DNA from: Burkholderia sp. Bp9142
GTDB lineage: Bacteria; Pseudomonadota; Gammaproteobacteria; Burkholderiales; Burkholderiaceae
Direction of reading: 5' to 3'
DNA: 64,000 nucleotides
Assembly (NCBI RefSeq): GCF_003853415.1
Contig: NZ_QTPP01000020.1
Coordinates: 1 to 64,000 of the forward strand
Shown here: piece by piece, positions 30,788 to 40,104 of the stretch
How positions within the stretch are numbered: the stretch's first letter is position 1
Layout: each line of letters opens with the position of its first letter
Program-made: the position numbers and the translations under genes
Notes under the pieces: generated by a model
What the model was told of the DNA's origin: nothing
Seen by the model: only the letters and a program-made list of their open reading frames with translations
The model's database searches: none

Positions 30788-31105
30788 ACATGTCTCCTGT
30801 TCATCGTGCTTGTGTGAATGCAGCGCCGGTTGGATCGCGCTGCCTCGGTTTATGCAACATGCGTGCCACACCGGGCGAGAATGGAACAGGAGCGGTGCGT
30901 CCGGCCGCCCGCCGGGCGCGGTACCCGCGCACGGGCAACGAGTGTACCGATTCTGAACACCGCGACGGCACAGCGGCGCGGCGGGTGTTCGGTTTTTTCA
31001 CAGCGCACCCGTGCACGCGTCGCTGCGCGCCCCGCGCGCCGCGTGGCATGTCGCTTGCGTGCGGAACGCGGATCCGCACGCAGCGGCCACGCGCCGACCG
31101 ACACC
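30788..31105. other. Intergenic region upstream of the aldehyde dehydrogenase
   Basis: Separates divergent genes. It holds the sigma-54 promoter at 30853-30868 for the leftward aldehyde dehydrogenase gene. No credible ORF; no clear rightward promoter seen. Confidence 0.6.
30853..30868 (-). promoter_or_regulatory. Sigma-54 (RpoN) promoter of the aldehyde dehydrogenase gene
   Basis: The minus strand reads TGGCACGCATGTTGCA, with TGGCAC and TTGCA at the -24/-12 spacing, matching the RpoN consensus. It starts about 66 bp before the ATG at 30787. RpoN promoters need an NtrC-type activator (AcoR is the known one for acoD-type genes), which is not encoded nearby. Confidence 0.8.
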
Positions 31106-31534
31106 ATGAACGACCCCGGCCCCCTCAGCGACGACGCCGTCGCGTTCATCCGCGCACAGGCATTCCTGATCGTCGCGACCGCGAACGCGGCGGGCGACAG
31201 CGATTGCTCGTATCGCGGCCGGCAGCCGCGCGCGGACGGTTCGTTCGCCCCGCTCGTCGACCTGCCCGATCGCCGTACGCTCGTGCTGCCCGACTTCGCG
31301 GGCAACAACCTGTTCAACACGATCGGCAACCTGCTCGTGAATCCGGCGATCGCGCTGCTGTTCGTCGATTTCGTCGGGCAGACGACGTGGCTCGTGCAGG
31401 GGCGCGCGACGATCGACGAGGCTGCAGGAAGCCATGCGCATCTGTGGCCGGATGCGCTGCGCCATGTGGTCGTTGAAGTGGACAGTGTGCAGGCCCGGGC
31501 CGATGCGGCGCTGCCGCCGCTCGCGCTGGCGTGA
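31106..31534 (+). CDS. Pyridoxamine-phosphate-oxidase-family protein
   Basis: Encodes 142 aa. 'DDAVAFIRAQAFLIVATANAAGDSDCSYRG' is the start of the split-barrel FMN-binding fold; 'VLPDFAGNNLFNTIGNLLVNPAIALLFVDF' continues the flavin site. Proteins of this size act as FMN- or F420-type oxidoreductases of unclear substrate. It reads away from the aldehyde dehydrogenase gene. Function beyond the fold is not known. Confidence 0.8.
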   Translation: MNDPGPLSDDAVAFIRAQAFLIVATANAAGDSDCSYRGRQPRADGSFAPLVDLPDRRTLVLPDFAGNNLFNTIGNLLVNPAIALLFVDFVGQTTWLVQGRATIDEAAGSHAHLWPDALRHVVVEVDSVQARADAALPPLALA

Positions 31535-31781
31535 TACGCGGCGCCATGCCGTCGCAGCAGTAGAGCGGGCATGCACGAGCCGGCGCGACGCTGCGGCCGC
31601 TTGTGCCGCGTGATACGCCGGGCGGGTCGTCGATACAGGCGCACTTCAGCGCCATCGCCGATAGACGCATGCGCGGCAATTCAACGCTCAACGATCATCC
31701 ACGCACGGGGCCGATCGTCAGTACGCGAATACGCGTGATCGCAGGATAAGCGGGCACTGTCTGCGATTTCCGATACACCGC

Positions 31782-33392
31782 TCACCGCCCGTTTGCCTGC
31801 GCACACGCCGGTTCGTTCCGGCGCCGCGCCGGCGCTTCGCCATGCGGCGGCGCACCGTCATCGCCGCGCCCTTCCGCAACCGCCGGCCGCGCACCGAGAA
31901 ACGCGAACACCACGCCCGCGCACAGCACCGTGACAACCGCAAGCCCGATCAGCAGCCGATCGAACGCGTGCGTGTAGCTCGCGAGCAGCGCCGCACGCTC
32001 GACGCCCGGCAACACGGCCGCCGCGCCGCCGAGGTCGCCGGTCGCGAGCCGCGCGGCCGCCCGCAGCGCCGCATCGGACGTGCCCGCCGCCGCCTGCCGC
32101 AAATCGGCGTGCGCAAGCGTCGCCAGCACCGCGCCGACGATCGCGAGCGCGATCCCCTCGCCCGCCACGCGCGTCGTGCTGAAGATCCCGGTCGCCATCC
32201 CCGCGCGCTCTTTCGGCACGACGCTGACCGACAGCCCGTCCATCAGCCCCCACGGCATGCCGGCTCCGACGCCGATCGCGAGCATCGGCGCGATCGCCGC
32301 CGGCCCCGCGCCGCCGCGCAGCGCGGCGCCCAGCCACACGAGGCCCGCCGCCGCGAGCAGGAGCCCGAGCCCCGAGATCACGCCGGCCGACAGCCAGCGC
32401 GTGAGCGTCGCCGCGACGAGCGGCACGACGAGCATCGGCGCGGAGATCGCGAGCATCAGCCAGCCCGCACCGATCTCGCTGAAGCCGTCGATGCCGATGA
32501 AGCGCAGCGGCAGCACGACGAGCAGCACGATGTAGCAGCAGCAGGTCGACACCGGTAGCACCTGCACGCCGACGAAGCGCGGAATCCGGAACAGCGACAG
32601 GTCGAGCATCGGCCGCGCGACGCGCGTCTCGATCGCGACGAACGCGCATGCGCCGAGCGCCGCGCCCGCCAGCAGCATGACAACGAGCGGATGCGTCCAG
32701 CCGCGCGCGGGCGCCTCGATCACGCCGAACGTGAACAACGTGAGCGCGGCGGTGAACGCGGCCGTGCCGGGCCAGTCGAGCCCCGTCGCGTGCGGATCGC
32801 GCGACTCGTGCATGCGCGGCAGCCCGACCGCGAGCGACAAGGCGCCGGCCGCCGCGCCCGTGACGAAGATCGCGCGCCAGCCGAAGTGCGCGATCAGGCC
32901 GCCGGCGAGCACGGGCCCGAACGCGAGCCCGATCCCGAAGGTCGTGCCGAGCAGGCTGAACGCGCGCGTGCGCGCCGCGCCGTCGAACTCCTGCGCGAGC
33001 GCGGCCGTGCCGCCCGCGAGCGCCGCGGCCGCCGCGAGCCCCTGCGCGGCGCGCAGCAGGTCGACCGCGCGCATCGACGGCGCGAACGCGAGCGCGACCG
33101 ACATCAGCGTGAAACCGCCGACGCCGATCGCGAACACGCGCTTGCGGCCGAACTGGTCGGCCAGCGCGCCCGCCGCCATCAGGAAACTGCCGAACGCGAG
33201 CATGAACGCGTTGGTGATCCAGTTCATCGCGACCGTGCCGCCGTGCAGGTCGCGCCCGATCGCGGGCGTCGCGACCGCGCCGCCCGAAAACGACAGCGGC
33301 AGCGCGACGGCGGCCATGCAGACGGCAGCCAGCACCCATGCGCGCCGGCGCGCCGACCGGGCTGAATCAGCTGAAAACGGGTGATCCATCAT
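31782..33392 (-). CDS. MFS multidrug exporter, DHA2 (14-helix) type
   Basis: Encodes 536 aa with about 14 hydrophobic segments. Features of DHA2 exporters are visible: 'NWITNAFMLAFGSFLMAAGALADQFGRKRVFAIGV' (motif A region) and 'TTFGIGLAFGPVLAGGLI' (motif C). It likely pumps drugs or dyes out using the proton gradient. A GAGGAG ribosome site supports the start at 33392. It is divergent from a LysR regulator that probably controls it. Confidence 0.9.
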   Translation of the reverse strand: MMDHPFSADSARSARRRAWVLAAVCMAAVALPLSFSGGAVATPAIGRDLHGGTVAMNWITNAFMLAFGSFLMAAGALADQFGRKRVFAIGVGGFTLMSVALAFAPSMRAVDLLRAAQGLAAAAALAGGTAALAQEFDGAARTRAFSLLGTTFGIGLAFGPVLAGGLIAHFGWRAIFVTGAAAGALSLAVGLPRMHESRDPHATGLDWPGTAAFTAALTLFTFGVIEAPARGWTHPLVVMLLAGAALGACAFVAIETRVARPMLDLSLFRIPRFVGVQVLPVSTCCCYIVLLVVLPLRFIGIDGFSEIGAGWLMLAISAPMLVVPLVAATLTRWLSAGVISGLGLLLAAAGLVWLGAALRGGAGPAAIAPMLAIGVGAGMPWGLMDGLSVSVVPKERAGMATGIFSTTRVAGEGIALAIVGAVLATLAHADLRQAAAGTSDAALRAAARLATGDLGGAAAVLPGVERAALLASYTHAFDRLLIGLAVVTVLCAGVVFAFLGARPAVAEGRGDDGAPPHGEAPARRRNEPACAQANGR

Positions 33393-33535
33393 CGCTCCTC
33401 GAAAAGCGGGCGCGGATGCGCCTCAAGCGCGATAAAAGATAAATCCGATTCAATTGTCGAAAAACCACGCAAGACTCCGGATATAACGAACTAGAATTCC
33501 GCAATGACCCGCCTCCTGCCAACCCACTCCCGTCG
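33393..33535. promoter_or_regulatory. Shared promoter region between MFS exporter and LysR gene
   Basis: An AT-richer 143-bp gap between divergent genes. On the minus strand TCGACA and TTTTAT lie 17 bp apart near 33433-33461, a fair promoter for the exporter. A LysR-type box is expected here, but I cannot fix one. Confidence 0.4.
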
Positions 33536-34420
33536 ATGGAAAACCTGAACGGCATCGCCGCCTTCGTCCGCACCGCCGAAGCGCTCAGCTTCGTCGCGGC
33601 CGGCCGTGCGCTCGGCATTTCCGCCTCCGCCGTCGGCAAGACGATCGCGCGGCTCGAGCAGTCACTCGGCGTGCGCCTGTTCAACCGCACGACGCGGCGC
33701 GTCACGCTGACCGACGAAGGCCGCCATTTCTACGAACGCTGCCAGCGGATCCTCGAGGATTTTCGCGACGCGGAAGCGACCGTGACGGCATCCGCGCAAC
33801 GCCCGCGCGGCAAGCTGCGCGTGAGCCTGCCGGTGATCGGCTACCGGTTCCTGCTGCCGGTGCTGCCCGAATTCAGGCAGCGCTATCCGGATGTGGAACT
33901 CGACCTGGATTTCAACGACCGGATGGTCGATGTCGTCGAAGGCGGTTTCGACGCGGTGATCCGCAGCGGTCCGCTGTCGGATTCGAGCCTGATGTCGCGG
34001 CGGCTCGGCCCGTTCGCGTTCGTGCTGTGCGCAACGCCCGCGTATCTCGCGCAGGCCGGCACGCCGCGGGCGCCGCACGATCTCGAAGCGCACGATTGCG
34101 TGCGCTACTGCTTTCCGACCACGGGGAAGCTGCAGGACTGGGCGCTCGCCGCCGACGACGGCACGCCGCTGAAGCTGCGCACCGCGATGACCTGCAACAA
34201 CATGGAAGCGCTGCGCGGCGCGGTCATGGCGGGGCTCGGCATCGGCTACATGCCCGACTTCCTCGCGCGCGACGCGCTGGACACGGGCGCGCTCGTCACC
34301 GTGCTCGACGACTACCGGATCGCGCCGGGGCAGTTCTCGATCGTGTGGCCGTCGAGCCGGCAGTTGTCGCCGAAGCTGCGCGTGTTCGTCGACTTCCTGT
34401 GCGAGCGGCTGTTCAAGTAG
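33536..34420 (+). CDS. LysR-family transcriptional regulator
   Basis: Encodes 294 aa. The N-terminal winged helix is typical: 'LNGIAAFVRTAEALSFVAAGRALGISASAVGKTIARLEQSLGVRLFNRTTRRVTLTDEG'. The rest is a substrate-binding-protein fold ('GKLRVSLPVIGYRFLLPVLPEF', 'GIGYMPDFLARDAL'). The short C-terminal domain and sequence style fit the CrgA/DhcR-like LysR group. Divergent from the MFS exporter, so it most likely regulates it in response to an exported compound. Confidence 0.92.
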   Translation: MENLNGIAAFVRTAEALSFVAAGRALGISASAVGKTIARLEQSLGVRLFNRTTRRVTLTDEGRHFYERCQRILEDFRDAEATVTASAQRPRGKLRVSLPVIGYRFLLPVLPEFRQRYPDVELDLDFNDRMVDVVEGGFDAVIRSGPLSDSSLMSRRLGPFAFVLCATPAYLAQAGTPRAPHDLEAHDCVRYCFPTTGKLQDWALAADDGTPLKLRTAMTCNNMEALRGAVMAGLGIGYMPDFLARDALDTGALVTVLDDYRIAPGQFSIVWPSSRQLSPKLRVFVDFLCERLFK

Positions 34421-34450
34421 ACGAACGGCGCGCGCCGCACGGTCGCCCCG

Positions 34451-35245
34451 TCATTCCGTGCCGATCCGCTCCGCTTCCGCCTGCGGCAACAGCGCATCGC
34501 TGTCGTCCTTCAGCCCGACGCCCGTCAGGCCGAGCCGGCGCGCATGCGTCATCAGGTAATGCAGCTTGTGCGCGGCGGCGGCATGCGGCAGCCCTTCGGG
34601 CCGCACGTTCGAGATGCAGTTGCGCAGTGCGTCGTGGCAGCCGACCTTCGGCGCCCAGGTCAGGTACACGCCGAGGCTGTCCGGCGAACTGAGCCCCGGC
34701 CGCTCGCCGATCAGCATCGCGACGACCTGCGCGCGCAGCAGCTCGCCGATCTCGTCGCCGAGCGCGACGCGCGCCTGCGTCGCGACCACCACCGGCCCGA
34801 TCCGCCAGCCGTCCGCGTCGAGCCGCGGGCACACGGCCCGCAGCAGCGGCAGCGCCTGTTTCGCGGCCGCGAACGCCGACAGCCCGTCGCCGACCACGAA
34901 CACGACGTCCGGCGCATCGTCGAGCGCCGCGCCGTAGCCGGCCAGCAGCCCGCGGCTGTCGTCCGACAGCTTGCGGCCGAGATCGGGCCGGCGCAGATAG
35001 TGGTCGCGGTCCGGCGCGGCGCTCTGCACGCCGAGCGTCGGCAGCAGGCCGGCCGCCTCGATCTCGCGCCGCAGCGCGTCCGCGTCGAGCGGCTGGTGCA
35101 CCGCATCGCGCGCCTGCGCGTGCGACAGGTTGAAGGCCAGCAGCGGCGCGGTAGGCAAGCTGTTGCCCGCGCGGCCGAGCGCGATCCGCGCATTCGTGAA
35201 CGACTTCAGCTGCGCCCAAGGGTTCTTTTCGACGGCGTCGCTCAT
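34451..35245 (-). CDS. eutC: Ethanolamine ammonia-lyase small subunit
   Basis: Encodes 264 aa. EutC pairs with EutB to form the adenosylcobalamin enzyme that splits ethanolamine to acetaldehyde and ammonia. Seen motifs: 'LKSFTNARIALGRAGNSLPTAPLLAFNLSHAQARDAVH', 'VVGDGLSAFAA' and 'YLTWAPKVGCHDALRNCISNVRPEGL'. It lacks the N-terminal microcompartment-targeting tail of enteric EutC, consistent with no shell genes here. ATGA overlap with eutB. Confidence 0.96.
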   Translation of the reverse strand: MSDAVEKNPWAQLKSFTNARIALGRAGNSLPTAPLLAFNLSHAQARDAVHQPLDADALRREIEAAGLLPTLGVQSAAPDRDHYLRRPDLGRKLSDDSRGLLAGYGAALDDAPDVVFVVGDGLSAFAAAKQALPLLRAVCPRLDADGWRIGPVVVATQARVALGDEIGELLRAQVVAMLIGERPGLSSPDSLGVYLTWAPKVGCHDALRNCISNVRPEGLPHAAAAHKLHYLMTHARRLGLTGVGLKDDSDALLPQAEAERIGTE

Positions 35246-36639
35246 GCGGAAATCCCCATCCAGTCGTTCGCACCCGCGAGCAGCGGCACGCGCGACGTTG
35301 CCGCGCGCAGCGCGCCGTGCGCGTCGGCGATTTCCATCGTCTCGAGCCATTCCTCGAACTCGGGCGCGCGGCGCAGGCCGAGCACCTCGCGCACGTAGAG
35401 CTGGTCGTGAAACGACGTGCTCTGGTAGTTCAGCATCACGTCGTCCGCGCCCGGAATGCCCATGATGAAGTTGATGCCGGCCGCACCCAGCAGCGTGAGC
35501 AGCGTGTCCATGTCGTCCTGATCGGCTTCCGCGTGATTCGTGTAGCAGATGTCGCAGCCCATCGGCACGCCGAGCAGCTTGCCGCAGAAATGATCCTCGA
35601 GCCCCGCGCGGATGATCTGCTTGCCGTCGTACAGGTATTCGGGCCCGATGAAGCCGACCACCGTGTTCACGAGGAACGGGTCGAACTTGCGCGCCACCGC
35701 ATACGCACGCACCTCGCAGGTCTGCTGGTCGACGCCGAAGTGCGCGTTCGCCGACAGCGCGCTGCCCTGGCCCGTCTCGAAGTACATCAGGTTGTTGCCG
35801 ACGGTGCCGCGCCCGAGCGACAACGCGGCCTCGCGCGCCTCGCCGAGCAGCGCGAGCGAGATCCCGAAGCTCGCGTTCGCCTTCTCGGTGCCCGCGATCG
35901 ACTGGAACACCAGGTCGACCGGCGCGCCCTTCTCGATCGCCGCGATCGTGTTGGTCACGTGAGTGAGCACACACGACTGCGTCGGCACGCCGTAGCGCTC
36001 GCGGAACGCGTCGATCATCGCGAGCAGCTTCACGATCGCCGCGAGGCTGTCGGTCGCCGGGTTGATGCCGATCATCGCGTCGCCGCAGCCGTACATCAGC
36101 CCGTCGAGCATCGACGCGGCGATGCCCTTCACGTCGTCGGTCGGGTGGTTCGGCTGCAGCCGCACCGACATCCGGCCGGCGAGCCCGACCGTGTTGCGAA
36201 AGCGCGTGACGACGCGACGCTTCCTCGCGGCCGCGATCAGGTCCTGGTTGCGCATCAGCTTCGACACGGCCGCGACCATCTCGGGCGTGAGGCCCGGCGC
36301 GATCCGCTCGAGCGCGGCGCCGTCGGCCGCGGGCGACAGCAGCCAGTTGCGGAAGTCGCCGACCGTCAGGTGCGAGATTTCCGCGAACGCGGCCGCGTCG
36401 TGATCGTCGAGGATCAGGCGCGTGACCTCGTCGTGTTCGTACGGAATCACCGCTTCGTTCAGGAACGCCTTCAGCGGCACGCCCGCGAGCGCGATCTTCG
36501 CGGCGACGCGCTCCTCCTCGCTCGCCGCCGCGACGCCGGCGAGCTGGTCGCCGGAGCGCAGCGGGCTCGCCTTCGCGAGCAGCGTCTTCAGGTCCGCGAA
36601 GCGGTACGTGCGCGGGCCGATCGTCTCCGTATAGGACAT
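35242..36639 (-). CDS. eutB: Ethanolamine ammonia-lyase large subunit
   Basis: Encodes 465 aa, the usual EutB size. It forms the TIM-barrel holding the substrate and cobalamin. Family signatures include 'SGDQLAGVAAASEEERVAAK', 'RLQPNHPTDDVKGI', 'YGCGDAMIGINPATDS' and 'MGCDICYTNHAEADQDDMD'. It follows eat by 111 bp and overlaps eutC by four bases; the three form one catabolic operon. Needs vitamin B12. Confidence 0.97.
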   Translation of the reverse strand: MSYTETIGPRTYRFADLKTLLAKASPLRSGDQLAGVAAASEEERVAAKIALAGVPLKAFLNEAVIPYEHDEVTRLILDDHDAAAFAEISHLTVGDFRNWLLSPAADGAALERIAPGLTPEMVAAVSKLMRNQDLIAAARKRRVVTRFRNTVGLAGRMSVRLQPNHPTDDVKGIAASMLDGLMYGCGDAMIGINPATDSLAAIVKLLAMIDAFRERYGVPTQSCVLTHVTNTIAAIEKGAPVDLVFQSIAGTEKANASFGISLALLGEAREAALSLGRGTVGNNLMYFETGQGSALSANAHFGVDQQTCEVRAYAVARKFDPFLVNTVVGFIGPEYLYDGKQIIRAGLEDHFCGKLLGVPMGCDICYTNHAEADQDDMDTLLTLLGAAGINFIMGIPGADDVMLNYQSTSFHDQLYVREVLGLRRAPEFEEWLETMEIADAHGALRAATSRVPLLAGANDWMGISA

Positions 36640-36750
36640 CGTTCGAATCTCCTTGCCAGTCCTTTCCCATCCTTGCCGAACGCCGACGGCGCGCCCGTTC
36701 GACGGGGCGCGCCGGATGCCGTCAGGAACGGCCGTTCGGGTTCGCCATGC

Positions 36751-38163
36751 TCATTCCTCGAGCAGCACGTCGGCCGGCGCGCTCGCGCGCTGCGAACGGG
36801 TCGCGAGGAAGTACGCGTAGCCGAGCGCGAGGAACGCGACGAACACCATCGCCACCAGCCCGTTGAAAACCACCATCGTCCCGAGGCAAACGAGGGCCGC
36901 GACGATCGCGAATGCCGGGAACAACGGGTACAGCGGCGCGCGGAACGGCCGCGCCATGTTCGGCTGCGAACGGCGCAGCTTGAACAGTGCCGCCATGCTT
37001 ACGATATACATCACGATCGCGCCGAACACCGACATCGTCACGATGTTCGCGGTGAGCGTCTGGCCGCCGAACTGGATCAGCTCGTCGCTGTAGATCGCGG
37101 CAATCCCGACCACGCCGCCCGCGAGGATCGCGCGGTAAGGCGTCTTGAAGCGCGGATGCACCTTCGCGAGCCATTCGGGCAGGTAGCCTTCGCGGGCCAG
37201 CGCGAAGATCTGGCGCGAATAGCCGAGGATGATCCCGTGGAACGACGCGACGAGCCCGAACAGCCCGAGCCACACGAGCATGTGCATCCAGCCGCTGTTC
37301 GCGCCGACGATGTACTTCATCGCCTGCGGCAGCGGGTCGTTGATGTTCGCGAGCTTGGTCCAGTCGCCCGCGCCGCCGGCGAACACCATCACGCCGACCG
37401 CCAGCACGACGAGGGTCAGGATGCCGGCCACGTACGCGATCGGGATCGAGCGCTTCGGGTTCTTCGCCTCCTCGGCGGCCATCGCGACGCCTTCGATCGC
37501 GAGGAAGAACCAGATCGCGAACGGAATCGCCGCGAACATCCCGTGGAATGCGCCGACGCTGAAATGATCGGCACCCGACCAGCCGCCCTTCATGAAGTTG
37601 CTCCACGCGAAGCCCGGCGACACGACGCCCATGAACACCAGCAGCTCGAAGATCGCAAACAGCGTGACGACCAGCTCGAACGTCGCGGCGATCTGCACGC
37701 CGACGATGTTCAGCGCCATGAACACGAGATACGCGCCCATCGCCGCGTGTTTCGGTTCGAGCCCCGGAAACTGCACGTGCAGGTACGCGCCGATCGCGAG
37801 CGCGATCGCGGGCGGCGCGAACACGAACTCGACGAGCGTCGCGGCGCCGGCCAGGTAGCCGCCCGTCGGGCCGAACGCACGGCGCGCATACGCGAACGGG
37901 CCGCCCGCGTGCGGGATCGACGTCGTCAGTTCGGTGAAGCTGAAGATGAAGGTGGTGTACATCGCCGCGACGAACAGCGCGGTGATCACGAAACCCAGCG
38001 TGCCCGCGCTCGCCCAGCCGTAGCTCCAGCCGAAGTATTCGCCGGAAATCACGAGGCCGACCGCGATGCCCCACAGTTGCCAGGTCCCGAGCGTCTGCTG
38101 CAGCACGGGCTGGCCGGACGACTTGGCGCCGGCGGCGGGCCGGCCATTCGACTCTGCTTTCAT
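36751..38163 (-). CDS. eat: Ethanolamine permease (APC family)
   Basis: Encodes 470 aa with about 12 transmembrane segments. 'GTWQLWGIAVGLVISGEYFGWSYGWASAGTLGF' and 'PHAGGPFAYARRAFGP' are characteristic of the ethanolamine permease subfamily. First gene of the eat-eutB-eutC operon, so it supplies the lyase with substrate. An AGGAGA ribosome site supports the ATG at 38163. Confidence 0.95.
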   Translation of the reverse strand: MKAESNGRPAAGAKSSGQPVLQQTLGTWQLWGIAVGLVISGEYFGWSYGWASAGTLGFVITALFVAAMYTTFIFSFTELTTSIPHAGGPFAYARRAFGPTGGYLAGAATLVEFVFAPPAIALAIGAYLHVQFPGLEPKHAAMGAYLVFMALNIVGVQIAATFELVVTLFAIFELLVFMGVVSPGFAWSNFMKGGWSGADHFSVGAFHGMFAAIPFAIWFFLAIEGVAMAAEEAKNPKRSIPIAYVAGILTLVVLAVGVMVFAGGAGDWTKLANINDPLPQAMKYIVGANSGWMHMLVWLGLFGLVASFHGIILGYSRQIFALAREGYLPEWLAKVHPRFKTPYRAILAGGVVGIAAIYSDELIQFGGQTLTANIVTMSVFGAIVMYIVSMAALFKLRRSQPNMARPFRAPLYPLFPAFAIVAALVCLGTMVVFNGLVAMVFVAFLALGYAYFLATRSQRASAPADVLLEE

Positions 38164-38363
38164 CGGATTCTCCTGAAAGGCGCCGGCCTGCCGGCCCGCG
38201 CGACTGAGAATCGATGCTAGAGAGTCATTAAACGACGTGTTATCGAAATTCGGCAAAGATGACGACTGACGTTTCGCTGACCGCAACGCCGGCCGCGGTC
38301 GGCGTGCGGCGTGCGGCGTGCGGCGTGCCGTCCGGCCGCACGAGGCGGCCGGACGGCCGACGC

Positions 38364-39827
38364 TCACTGGCCGCCGCCGCGCTGGTTGAACCAGCGGTCG
38401 AGCAGCTTGCCGGCCGCTTCGCGGCCGCCGAGGCCGAACGACAGCGCGATCGCCACCGCGATCGCGCCGAGCACGAGGCCGAACGCGAGCTGCACGATCT
38501 CGTTGGCGATGCCCATCGCGCGCAGCCCCATCGCGAACACGAGGCCCAGGATCGCGAATTGCGCGATCCGCGCGAACAGCACGCTGTGTTCGCGGTCGGC
38601 CTGCTCGATCACGCGGCGCGCGAGGCCCGCGAGCCACACGCCGATCACGAGGATCACGCCGCCCATCAGCACGTGGCCGCCGAATTCGATGAACAGCGTG
38701 ACGACGTCGCGCACCTGCGAGAAGCCGAGCCGGTTCGCGGCCTCGACCGACGCGAACAGCATCGCGAAGAACACGATCAGCCGCGCGACCAGCACCGACG
38801 GCTGCAGGATCCCCGAAAACACGCGCTCGACGCCGAGCACGGCCGGCAACCCGTCGGCGCCGGCGGCTTCCAGCAGCTTCTGCGCGAGCGACGCGACGAA
38901 GCGCGCGAAGTAGAACGTGGCGAGCACGATCACGATCGCCGCGACGATGTCCGGCACCGCGCCGAGGAACTGGTTCAGCATGTTGGTGGCCGGAATCGAG
39001 ATCGCGTCGATCTTCAGCGCGTCGAGCGCGGAGATCAGCGTCGGCACGAACACGAACACGTAGACGATCGTGCCGATCAGGCTCGACACGCGCACCGGCG
39101 TCGGGCTGTCGAGACCCTGCGTGAGGCGGTCGGCGCCGGCGGCGACGAGCAGGTTCGTCACGAGGCCGCGCAGCACGCGCGCGACGATCCAGCCGACGAA
39201 GCCGATCACTGCGGCCGCGAACAGGTTCGGCACGATCGCGAGCAGTTTGTCGACCATCCCCTGCACCGGCGACAGCAGGCCGGACAGCGCGAACGACGCC
39301 AGAATCGCCGGCAGGAACATCAGGATCACGAGCCAGAACAGCACGTCGCCGAGATAGCCGCTCATCGGCTGCATGCCCGCGCTTTCGGACAGCTTGTCGT
39401 CGACCTTGCTCGCCTTCAGCGCGCGGTTCGCGAGGCTGCGCAGCAGCGACGCGATGAGCCACGCGATCAGCGTCAGCGCCGCGCCGCCGATCAGGTTCGG
39501 CAGGTAGTTGACGATGTGGGTGACGAGCAGCGAGAACGGATTGGAGACCGCATACAGGTTGAGCACGTTGAAGATGCCCACCGCGGTGACGAGCAGCACG
39601 AGCCAGAACAGCCCGGCGGCGATGATCCGCTCGACATACGCGCCCTGGCCGGTGCTTTCATTGATCCGCTGATCGACCTTCAGCGCGCCGAGCAGCCGCA
39701 GCGCGCCGGCCCGCACCGCGACGGCGATCAGCCAGCCGATCACCAGGATGCCGATCGCGCCGGCGATCTTCGGCAGGTATCCGCCTAGCGTGGTCTGCAG
39801 CGACGTGATGAAGCTGGAAGCATCCAT
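38364..39827 (-). CDS. MscS-related channel with repeated TM-helix domains
   Basis: Encodes 487 aa. It is built from repeats of a glycine-rich transmembrane helix ('LPKIAGAIGILVIGWLIAVAVRAGALRLLG', 'LPNLIGGAALTLIAWLIASLLRSLANRAL', 'VPNLFAAAVIGFVGWIVARVLRGLV', 'VPDIVAAIVIVLATFYFARFV'), the conserved TM-helix family related to MscS, but no MscS beta domain follows. Probably a channel or osmotic-response membrane protein. Start at 39827, where 'MDASSF' fits the family; the frame extends to 39944. Confidence 0.82.
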   Translation of the reverse strand: MDASSFITSLQTTLGGYLPKIAGAIGILVIGWLIAVAVRAGALRLLGALKVDQRINESTGQGAYVERIIAAGLFWLVLLVTAVGIFNVLNLYAVSNPFSLLVTHIVNYLPNLIGGAALTLIAWLIASLLRSLANRALKASKVDDKLSESAGMQPMSGYLGDVLFWLVILMFLPAILASFALSGLLSPVQGMVDKLLAIVPNLFAAAVIGFVGWIVARVLRGLVTNLLVAAGADRLTQGLDSPTPVRVSSLIGTIVYVFVFVPTLISALDALKIDAISIPATNMLNQFLGAVPDIVAAIVIVLATFYFARFVASLAQKLLEAAGADGLPAVLGVERVFSGILQPSVLVARLIVFFAMLFASVEAANRLGFSQVRDVVTLFIEFGGHVLMGGVILVIGVWLAGLARRVIEQADREHSVLFARIAQFAILGLVFAMGLRAMGIANEIVQLAFGLVLGAIAVAIALSFGLGGREAAGKLLDRWFNQRGGGQ

Positions 39828-40104
39828 TTCTTCTTCTCCCGAAAAACGTGGCGTTGCGATTGAACATCGACGAACTACCTGCGTACTTCGAAAACCGTGC
39901 GTTGCCGCCACTGGCAACTTACCCGAGAAAAATGACGCGATCACCCGATTTCACCGTCTTTAACTTTAGACAGTTATCGGCGGGGACGAGACCCAATTTC
40001 GCCGAAATAAAACAGGGCCTGATTTATCGGCCCTACGCATCTCCGCAAGATTTATCAATCGGCGGCGTGCTACCGTGACGTCGATTCCTGCCGGGAACGC
40101 ACGC